Below the pieces are notes generated by a model. That model saw only the letters and a program-made list of their open reading frames with translations, ran no database searches and was not told the origin of the DNA. A DNA stretch of 6,431 nt from AP-15 sp036404275. Its GTDB lineage: Bacteria; Pseudomonadota; Alphaproteobacteria; ATCC43930; CGMCC-115725. The DNA lies in contig DASXAM010000169.1 of the NCBI GenBank assembly GCA_036404275.1, forward strand, positions 1-6,431, given 5' to 3'. Below are positions 1 to 5,114 of the stretch, piece after piece (within the stretch, counting starts at the first letter, position 1; every line of letters starts with the position of its first letter). The translations under genes were made by a program, and so were the position numbers.

Positions 1-1307
1 TGTGCGGTCTGGTGCGGCCCGCCATAGCTGACCCGATAGACCGCACCGTTCCAATCGTCGGACACCAGCATCGAGCCGTCCTTCAGCCATTCGATATCGA
101 CCGGGCGGGCGATGTATTTGTTGTCTTGCAGAAAGCCGGTCATGAACGGGGTGATCGACCGCACCGAGCCGTCGCCGTTGAGCCGGGCGACGACGACCAT
201 CCCGCCGTTCTTCTTCGTTTTGTTCCACGAGCCGTGCAACGCGATGAAGAGCGCGTCGTGGTATTCTTTCGGAAACATGCGTCCGGTGTAGAAGCGCAAG
301 CCCAAGGGTGCGGCATGCGCCCCCAATTGCGCGATCGGCTTGGTGAAGTCGTTGCAGCTGTGGCCCCAGCCATAGATCGTGTCCGGGATGTCGCCGCCAT
401 CGCAATAAGGATAGCCGAAATTGTCCTTGCCGGGGTGCAGCAGCCGATTGAGCTTGTCGTTGGGTTCGTCTTCGGACAGCCAGTCGCGCTGGTTCTCGGT
501 GAAATAAAGCACCTTGGAGACCGGGTTGAAATCAAGCCCGACGACCTGGCGGATACCGCGCGCAACCACTTGCGGATCGCTGCCGTCGAGGTTGATGCTG
601 CGCAATTGCGCGGTGCCGTCGGGCGGCATGCAGATGTTGCATGGCGCGCCGACATTGAAATAGAGCCGGTTGTCGGGGCCGATCGTCAGAAATTTCCAGC
701 CATGCGGGTCATAGCTCGGCAGGTCGCTGTAGATGACGGTCGGCTTGGGCGGGTTGTCGAGCTGCGCCTCGATATTGTCGGCTTTCAGGATCTTGCTCTG
801 GTCGGCGATGTAGAGTGTGCCGTTATGGAGGACAATGCCGTTCGGCCAATGCAGATCGCTCCACAAGGTCTTGACCTCGTGCTTGCCGTTCTTGTCGGTA
901 ATCGCATAGACGCGGCCAAGAACGCGAGTGCTGACAAAGACGGTGCCCTTGTCGCCGACGCGCAGCGAGCGCGCATTCGGCATGCCGCTGGCAAACACCT
1001 CGACATGAAAATTCTTTGGCACTTTGAAGAGCGCCACCGGCAATTTGGCGGCCGGCGTCGGCAATGGCGAGGCCACGTTCGGCGCCAGATGCGACGTGTC
1101 CGCCGTGGTCGGCGCACCCTGCATCCATGAAGGCGGCGGCGGCTTTGCCGCCTGTGTTGGCGCGCTTGCCGGTGCCGCCGGTGCCGCAGTCGCCGGGGCT
1201 GTGCTCGAAGGCGCTTGCTGCGCCGCCGCCGGCCATGCTGCGGCAAACATGCCGGCCATCGTTCCCGCGAGCAGCCATGCCCGCAGCCCCGCCACGTTTG
1301 CTGTCAT
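1..1307 (-). CDS. Periplasmic PQQ-dependent sugar (sorbosone/glucose-type) dehydrogenase, 3' end cut off by the window
   Basis: The frame is open without a stop from the ATG at 1307 down to the left edge: 435 codons, so the C-terminus is missing. The start has GGAGG seven bases upstream. Residues 1-29 form a Sec signal peptide (Arg9, hydrophobic core, AAA before QQA as probable cleavage site). A Pro/Ala-rich linker follows to about residue 85, then a beta-propeller domain of the soluble glucose/L-sorbosone dehydrogenase family (COG2133-like). Family marks are YDPHGWK with His202, at the place of the catalytic His of soluble glucose dehydrogenase; GIRQVVGLDFNP with Arg253, probable PQQ contact; HGSWNKT with His358; and SDDWNGAVYRVSYGG near the edge, typical of the last blade. 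The expected role is periplasmic oxidation of a sugar or aldehyde, passing electrons from PQQ to the respiratory chain. The true substrate is unknown; some relatives are aldose sugar dehydrogenases. Cys residues in GAPCNIC, PYCDGG and GHSCND could form disulfides. A C-terminal cytochrome c domain, seen in some relatives, cannot be excluded. Confidence 0.88.
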   Translation of the reverse strand, partial: MTANVAGLRAWLLAGTMAGMFAAAWPAAAQQAPSSTAPATAAPAAPASAPTQAAKPPPPSWMQGAPTTADTSHLAPNVASPLPTPAAKLPVALFKVPKNFHVEVFASGMPNARSLRVGDKGTVFVSTRVLGRVYAITDKNGKHEVKTLWSDLHWPNGIVLHNGTLYIADQSKILKADNIEAQLDNPPKPTVIYSDLPSYDPHGWKFLTIGPDNRLYFNVGAPCNICMPPDGTAQLRSINLDGSDPQVVARGIRQVVGLDFNPVSKVLYFTENQRDWLSEDEPNDKLNRLLHPGKDNFGYPYCDGGDIPDTIYGWGHSCNDFTKPIAQLGAHAAPLGLRFYTGRMFPKEYHDALFIALHGSWNKTKKNGGMVVVARLNGDGSVRSITPFMTGFLQDNKYIARPVDIEWLKDGSMLVSDDWNGAVYRVSYGGPHQTA

Positions 1308-1314
1308 CGCGTGT

Positions 1315-1319
1315 CCTCC
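1315..1319 (-). promoter_or_regulatory. Ribosome binding site of the quinoprotein dehydrogenase
   Basis: On the minus strand GGAGG lies seven bases before the ATG at 1307. It fixes this start and makes the signal peptide begin at the first residue. Confidence 0.75.
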
Positions 1320-1393
1320 CAAAACCGGTTCGTCCTAGCAGCCACGCCCCCAAGGCCGGCCGCGACGATCGCGTTAATCAACAACACGGGCCA

Positions 1394-1403
1394 TGCAATT
1401 GCA
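1394..1403. repeat. Perfect 10-base palindrome TGCAATTGCA
   Basis: The sequence equals its own reverse complement and is AT-rich compared with its surroundings. It lies about 90 bases before the dehydrogenase start and 100 before the GTPase start, where an operator for divergent genes could sit. A palindrome this short can also arise by chance. Confidence 0.4.
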
Positions 1404-1455
1404 ACAGCACGCTTCCGGTTGTGGCGGCAACGCGACGGGATGCTCGACCGCGATA

Positions 1456-1475
1456 CCGATTTGCCCGAAAATCGG
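1456..1475. repeat. Inverted repeat CCGATTT / AAATCGG in the leader of the CobW-family gene
   Basis: Two perfect 7-base arms are separated by six bases (GCCCGA), ending 27 bases before the ATG at 1503. It could be an operator or a small leader hairpin of the GTPase gene. No T-run follows, so a terminator is unlikely. Confidence 0.4.
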
Positions 1476-1502
1476 CCGGCCTCAGACAGGAACCCGCCAC
1501 GC

Positions 1503-2564
1503 ATGAGCTCGACCGACGCCGCGCCCCTGATCCCGGTGACCTTGCTGACCGGTTTTCTCGGCAGCGGCAAGACCACCGTCTTGAACCATGTGCTGAAGCA
1601 GCCGGGGATGGCGGCGACCGCAGTCATCGTCAACGAGTTCGGCGAAATCGGCATCGACCATCTGCTGGTCGAGCGCGCCAGCGACGACATCGTGCTGCTC
1701 AACAGCGGGTGCCTCTGCTGCACGGTGCGCGGCGACCTCGTCGATACGCTCCTCAACCTGTTTGTCGGCCGGGCCAACGGCAAGCTGCCAGATTTCACCC
1801 GCGTCGTCATCGAGACGACCGGTCTCGCCGACCCGGCGCCGATCCTGCACACGCTGATCTCGGACCCGCTGGTTGCAGCGCGCTACACGCTCGACGGGGT
1901 GGTGGCGACGGTCGATGCGGTCAACGGCGCCGGCACGCTCGACCGCCAGCCGGAAGCGGTCAAGCAGGCCGCTGTCGCCGACCGTCTGCTGTTGACCAAG
2001 ACCGATCTCGGCGGCGCGGTGATGGCGACGCTAAAGGCGCGCCTCGCCGCGCTGAACCCGAGCGCTCCGGTCATTCCGGTAGCGCAGGGCGTGGTCGATC
2101 CGGCGCTGCTGTTCAATCTCGGCTTTTACGACCCGCAATCGAAGAGTGTGGACGTGCGCCGCTGGCTGCGCGACGAGGCGTTCGAGGCCGGCCACGAGCA
2201 TGACCACGAGCACGGCGATGCGCCGCTCGATGTGAACCGGCACGACGACCATATCCGCGCCTTTTGCATCACCCGCGACGCGCCGATCTCATGGGCCGCG
2301 CTCTCGACTTGGCTCGATGCCCTGGCAACGATGCGCGGCGACGATCTGTTGCGGCTGAAGGCGATCGTGGCGCTGAGCGACCGGCCGGGCGAGCCGGTCG
2401 TCGTCCACGGCGTGCAGCACCTGTTCCACCCGCCGGTCCTGCTCAAGGAATGGCCGAGCGACGACCACCGCACCCGCATGGTCTTCATCACCCGCGACCT
2501 GCCGAAAGAGGCGATCGAAAAGACCCTCGCCGCCTTCGAGGAGGCGGTCGCGCAGCCCGGCTGA
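1503..2564 (+). CDS. CobW/COG0523-family metal-chaperone GTPase
   Basis: The product is 353 residues, the usual size for the family. It is a G3E-type P-loop GTPase of the COG0523 group, whose members deliver metal ions (zinc, cobalt and others) to target proteins in the cytoplasm. Visible motifs in order: Walker A GFLGSGKTT (residues 17-25); NEFGEIGID (44-52); the metal-binding CxCC in GCLCC (69-73); ETTGLADP (104-111); the guanine-specificity motif as TKTD (165-168) instead of NKxD; a His-rich loop HEHDHEH (231-237); and a CobW C-terminal domain from about 250 to 345. I chose the ATG at 1503 because it places the usual short leader before IPVTLLTGFLG and has AGGAA ten bases upstream. An in-frame ATG at 1440 would add 21 atypical residues. 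The dehydrogenase is transcribed divergently and the amidohydrolase converges on it. CxCC and the His loop support metal handling, but zinc, cobalt and nitrile hydratase-type roles cannot be told apart here. Confidence 0.92.
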   Translation: MSSTDAAPLIPVTLLTGFLGSGKTTVLNHVLKQPGMAATAVIVNEFGEIGIDHLLVERASDDIVLLNSGCLCCTVRGDLVDTLLNLFVGRANGKLPDFTRVVIETTGLADPAPILHTLISDPLVAARYTLDGVVATVDAVNGAGTLDRQPEAVKQAAVADRLLLTKTDLGGAVMATLKARLAALNPSAPVIPVAQGVVDPALLFNLGFYDPQSKSVDVRRWLRDEAFEAGHEHDHEHGDAPLDVNRHDDHIRAFCITRDAPISWAALSTWLDALATMRGDDLLRLKAIVALSDRPGEPVVVHGVQHLFHPPVLLKEWPSDDHRTRMVFITRDLPKEAIEKTLAAFEEAVAQPG

Positions 2565-2596
2565 GCAGCCTCCGGCGCTGCGCCCCCGCCCAGAGA

Positions 2597-2626
2597 GCCG
2601 CGGCGGACTGTTTATTCCGCTGCGGC
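2597..2626. terminator. Possible hairpin between the convergent CobW-family and amidohydrolase genes
   Basis: GCCGCGGCGGA (2597-2607) pairs with TCCGCTGCGGC (2616-2626), with one G-T wobble and an 8-base loop. It lies 32 bases after the GTPase stop and overlaps the end of the amidohydrolase gene, whose TAA (2612-2614) falls in the loop. It could end transcription of the plus-strand gene, but no T-run follows on either strand, so it is not a classical intrinsic terminator. Confidence 0.3.
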
Positions 2627-4075
2627 GGGGAGGCGGGTTTCGGTCAGCACCGCCGCGGCTTCCTTGGCGATGCGGGTGCCTTCGAAAAAGCGCGGGTTTT
2701 GCGTGCCCCAGAGCCGCACCGCATTGGCAAAGGTAAAGTCGCGGAAATCGGCCGGGGTGATCAGCCCGTCCTCGACCAGCTCATAGGATTCGGGGAGCGG
2801 GTTCAGCATGTCGGGCACGTCGAAATGGCCGATATCCGAGCTGAAGATCGCGTTGATCCGCGCGCCCAACGGCATCGTCTTGCCGAACGCAACCGCGTTC
2901 ATCCGGTCGTCGGCCTCGCAGCCGAAATAATAGGGGGCGGCGTAGAGGTCGATCCAATCCTGCTTGCGGGTGATGTTGCACGCGACATAGTCGTCGAGCG
3001 GCACCCCGCCGGTCAGCTCGTCCTCTTCGCGTGACGGCCAGCCGTCGCGCCGGTCGAGCTCGGCGGCGATATCGGCATAGCCGTACTGGTCGACAAATTT
3101 GCGCAATAGCGGCCGGTCGAGCTTTTTCGGGTCCATATAGGCGAGCCCGGCCGCACCGCGCCGCTCCCAATGCTCGATCAGGTCGCAGAACAGCTGGCAG
3201 GCCCAGCCCACGCCGCCCTCGAGAAACGCGAAACGCAGATCGGGGAAGCGCCTTGTCACGCCGCCGAGAAACAATGCCTTGGCGACGGCATGGCCGGCGG
3301 CGGCGAAATGGCCGATATGGTTGAAGGTGAAATTCGACGGCGAGTTGCGCTCGCCATAGCTGCGCCCGCCGGTATGGAAGGTCGGCGCGATCTTCAATTC
3401 GCGGCATTTCTGCCAGACCGGGTCGTAATCATGCTCGCTGTCCAGGCCGAGCTGGTCGAAGCCCTGGGCAAAGCGCACGACATCGGGGTCGGTCCCGGCC
3501 GCTTTCGGCAACGGGCGGCGCACACCGCTGCCGAACATGCAGACTTTGGCGCCCAATTCCTTGGTGACAAACTCCAGTTCGGCGATCGCCTCGTCGGGCG
3601 TGTGCACCGGGATCACCGCCGCGGGGGTCAACCGGTCGCCGAGATCGCGGAAATAATCGGCGGTGACGATGTTGAAGCCGCGAATGACGGCACGCCGGGT
3701 TTCGCCGTCGGCGATGCGCGGGATGCCGAGCCCGGCCGTCGGATAGATGATGCCGAAATCGATGCCCAGCTCGTCGAGGCGGTCATAGAGCATCCGCGGC
3801 ATCATCGCGGTCGCGCGGTCGCGGGTGTTGGTCGATTGCCGGCCCCAGAACCCTTCCATGCCGACACCGCGGCGCTTGCGTTCGGCGGTCGAGAGGCTCA
3901 GCGAATCGGGAATGCGGCGCTGCGAGGCGAGAAACCCGTCCGCCCCCTTGTCGCCGACCGCCTTGCGGATCTTCTCGGCAAAGACCGGTGTGTATTCGAC
4001 CCAATGGCCGTCGCCGTCGATGACCGGATGGCCGAGCTTGGCACGAACCTCGGCGGGGCTGGCATGAGCGCTCAT
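2612..4075 (-). CDS. Amidohydrolase-2 family metal-dependent hydrolase, long form
   Basis: The product is 487 residues and looks like a cytoplasmic TIM-barrel hydrolase of the amidohydrolase-2 type (PF04909/COG2159, the group of ACMSD and related decarboxylases). Visible metal-site motifs are DGDGH (Asp22, His24) after strand 1; PTFHTGG (His234); NHIGHFAAAGH (253-262), likely carrying the next His ligand; RFPDLRFAFLEGGVGW (276-291), a hallmark of the family; and SSDIGHFD (412-419), whose Asp414 takes the place of the catalytic Asp. It is longer than ACMSD-like members (about 330 residues). Much of the excess lies around residues 315-400, between FLEGG and the catalytic Asp. Some of the excess also lies at 30-95, an Arg-rich stretch after the first motif. 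I chose the ATG at 4075 because GGAGG lies six bases upstream; the frame extends to an upstream GTG at 4150 but without homology-like residues. No signal peptide is visible. The substrate cannot be deduced, and the neighbours give no clear pathway. Confidence 0.87.
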   Translation of the reverse strand: MSAHASPAEVRAKLGHPVIDGDGHWVEYTPVFAEKIRKAVGDKGADGFLASQRRIPDSLSLSTAERKRRGVGMEGFWGRQSTNTRDRATAMMPRMLYDRLDELGIDFGIIYPTAGLGIPRIADGETRRAVIRGFNIVTADYFRDLGDRLTPAAVIPVHTPDEAIAELEFVTKELGAKVCMFGSGVRRPLPKAAGTDPDVVRFAQGFDQLGLDSEHDYDPVWQKCRELKIAPTFHTGGRSYGERNSPSNFTFNHIGHFAAAGHAVAKALFLGGVTRRFPDLRFAFLEGGVGWACQLFCDLIEHWERRGAAGLAYMDPKKLDRPLLRKFVDQYGYADIAAELDRRDGWPSREEDELTGGVPLDDYVACNITRKQDWIDLYAAPYYFGCEADDRMNAVAFGKTMPLGARINAIFSSDIGHFDVPDMLNPLPESYELVEDGLITPADFRDFTFANAVRLWGTQNPRFFEGTRIAKEAAAVLTETRLPAAAE

Positions 4076-4081
4076 TGTTGT

Positions 4082-4086
4082 CCTCC
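4082..4086 (-). promoter_or_regulatory. Ribosome binding site of the amidohydrolase
   Basis: GGAGG on the minus strand lies six bases before the ATG at 4075. It decides against the longer reading that begins at the in-frame GTG at 4150. Confidence 0.75.
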
Positions 4087-4121
4087 GGAAGGGCGGCAGA
4101 GGGCCGCGCATGGCAAAGGAA

Positions 4122-4150
4122 ACGCTAGACGGGAGCGCGCCCCAAGTCAA
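4122..4150 (-). promoter_or_regulatory. Putative sigma-70-type promoter of the amidohydrolase
   Basis: On the minus strand TTGACT (4150-4145) is followed after 17 bases by TAGCGT (4127-4122), inside GTCTAGCGTT. The -35 is close to consensus and the -10 weak, which is common in GC-rich alphaproteobacteria. Transcription would start near 4115, giving a leader of about 40 bases that contains the RBS. A perfect TTGACA occurs further up (4181-4176) but lacks a -10 at the right distance. Confidence 0.45.
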
Positions 4151-4262
4151 ACCGCCGGCGCGGATGGCCCAATTCTGTCAAGGTTGTCCGGTTCCGCGCT
4201 CGGCTGCAGCTGCGGCGGAGTTCCGCGCAGGAGCGTGCAACCCTTGGCCCACCACCTTTGGT

Positions 4263-4390
4263 CCCCTTGGCCGGGCTTGACCCGTGGGCCGTCGGCCCAC
4301 GGACTCGATCCGTGGGCACCCACGTCCTATCGGTGCGCTCCGCCACCCAGGCGCAAGACGTGGATATGCGGGTCAAGCCCGCGCAAGGGG
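4263..4390. repeat. Nested palindromic (REP/BIME-like) intergenic element
   Basis: The outer arms 4263-4284 and 4369-4390 are inverted copies matching at 20 of 22 positions. Within them 13 bases are perfect: CGGGCTTGACCCG (4272-4284) against CGGGTCAAGCCCG (4369-4381). A second pair, CCACGTC (4320-4326) and GACGTGG (4357-4363), nests inside and leaves a 30-base loop. The left side also holds two local hairpins: CCGTGGGCC/GGCCCACGG around GTC (4282-4302), and CGTGGG/CCCACG around CA (4311-4324). Part of the left arm is duplicated: 4273-4289 and 4301-4317 agree at 14 of 17 positions. From memory, intergenic palindromes with a CTTGACCCG core and inner CACGTC/GACGTG arms are abundant in Bradyrhizobium-like genomes, so this is probably a rearranged member of such a family. 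It lies between regA and the amidohydrolase promoter, both on the minus strand, and might stop or stabilise regA transcripts. Confidence 0.75.
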
Positions 4391-4483
4391 TGCTGCGATT
4401 ACTTCGAGCTCATCGCACACCGGATCGGTCGTGGATCGCGTCAGGGCGGGAGGCGCCATTCCGACAAGTCGATCGTTTCGGTG
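4391..4483. other. Downstream region of regA with a short inverted repeat
   Basis: No gene is visible. TGCGAT (4394-4399) and ATCGCA (4412-4417) form a 6-base stem with a 12-base loop, about 70 bases after the regA stop. Without a T-run it is weak evidence for a terminator. Confidence 0.25.
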
Positions 4484-5086
4484 TCAGCTTCGCGGGGCGT
4501 GCTTGCCGAGGATGCGCTGCAAGGTGCGGCGGTGCATTTTGAGACGGCGCGCGGTTTCGGAGACGTTGCGCTCGCACAATTCGAAGACGCGCTGGATGTG
4601 CTCCCAGCGCACCCGGTCGGCCGACATCGGGTCTTCCGGCGGCTCCGGGGTCCCGCCCTCCTGGGCGAGGAGCGCGCGCTCGACGGCGTCAGCGTCGGCG
4701 GGTTTGGGCAGGTAATCGACCGCCCCGGCTTTGACCGCGGCGACGGCAGTGGCGATATTGCCGTAGCCGGTCAGCATGACGATGCGGGCGCCGGGACGAG
4801 CCTGGCGCAAGGCGCTGACGATTTCGAAGCCGCGGCCGTCGCCGAGCCGCATATCGACGACGGCAAAGGCCGGCGGATGCTCGCGCGCGGCGGCGATGCC
4901 GGCGGCGACGCTGTCGGCGGTCGCGACGACAAAGCCGCGCCGCTCCATCGCCCGCGCCAGACGCTGGCACAAGGGCGCGTCGTCATCGACGATCAGCAAG
5001 GTGCGCTCGCTTTCGGGCAAGCCGCGCAACGCGGTGGAATAGCTCTCGGCGGCGCCGGAGCGGCTCGGTCGGTCGATCGCATTCAT
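4484..5086 (-). CDS. regA: RegA/ActR/PrrA-type redox response regulator with Fis-type HTH
   Basis: The product is 200 residues, slightly longer than typical RegA (about 180-190) because of an extended N-terminus. The receiver domain (about 29-142) has the acidic pocket in LLIVDDD (Asp34-36), the phospho-acceptor Asp78 in VVDMRLGDG, Thr106 in MLTGYG and Lys128 in YLPKP. After a Pro/Glu linker (146-153) comes the highly conserved DNA-binding end, SADRVRWEHIQRVFELC followed by RNVSETARRLKMHRRTLQRIL (173-193), a Fis-like helix-turn-helix almost diagnostic for RegA/ActR/PrrA. In known systems the phosphorylated protein controls photosynthesis, carbon and nitrogen fixation, respiratory oxidases and hydrogenases according to redox state; which targets apply here cannot be seen. 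The start has GGAGG eight bases upstream. The gene follows regB by 28 bases, so they are probably co-transcribed. The regulator is cytoplasmic and acts as the phosphorylation partner of RegB. Confidence 0.95.
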   Translation of the reverse strand: MNAIDRPSRSGAAESYSTALRGLPESERTLLIVDDDAPLCQRLARAMERRGFVVATADSVAAGIAAAREHPPAFAVVDMRLGDGRGFEIVSALRQARPGARIVMLTGYGNIATAVAAVKAGAVDYLPKPADADAVERALLAQEGGTPEPPEDPMSADRVRWEHIQRVFELCERNVSETARRLKMHRRTLQRILGKHAPRS

Positions 5087-5114
5087 AAGGTCTGCCTCCG
5101 GCGTCGCCTGCAGC

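Larger units (their letters stand above)
1308..1502. promoter_or_regulatory. Divergent intergenic region between the dehydrogenase and the CobW-family gene
   Basis: These 195 bases separate two genes that point away from each other, so promoters for both should lie here. I see no convincing -35/-10 pair in either direction. Three short dyads stand out: GTTAATCAAC (1373-1382, GTT/AAC arms), the perfect 10-base palindrome TGCAATTGCA (1394-1403), and CCGATTT/AAATCGG (1456-1475). None matches an operator I can name with confidence. A Zur-type site would be expected if the GTPase serves zinc supply, but no clear Zur box is visible. Confidence 0.5.

Noticed and set aside
12..1130. Plus-strand open frame of 372 codons opposite the quinoprotein dehydrogenase
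   Set aside because: It is the antisense shadow of a GC-rich coding gene. The opposite frame has clear family motifs, RBS and signal peptide, while this one shows no recognisable domain.
823..1353. Minus-strand frame beginning at 1353, upstream of the dehydrogenase start
   Set aside because: It is out of frame with the dehydrogenase and gives a low-complexity Gly/Ala/Arg product; the correct frame begins at 1307 with a good RBS.
1215..1502. N-terminal extension of the CobW-family protein to 1215 or 1440
   Set aside because: The extra residues are Arg/Pro-rich and unlike the family, which begins just before the first strand and P-loop. The upstream part also overlaps the divergent gene.
4176..4181. 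Perfect TTGACA on the minus strand as a second amidohydrolase promoter
   Set aside because: The bases 16-18 positions downstream are GC-rich (CCGGCG) with no -10-like sequence.
4125..4376. Minus-strand frame of 83 codons covering the palindromic element
   Set aside because: Its product is a translation of the repeat itself, a common source of false small genes in genomes with such palindromes.
4263..4390. The palindromic element as a CRISPR array, insertion-sequence end or attachment site
   Set aside because: There are no regularly spaced direct repeats, no transposase or integrase nearby and no target-site duplication that I can see; an intergenic palindromic repeat explains it better.
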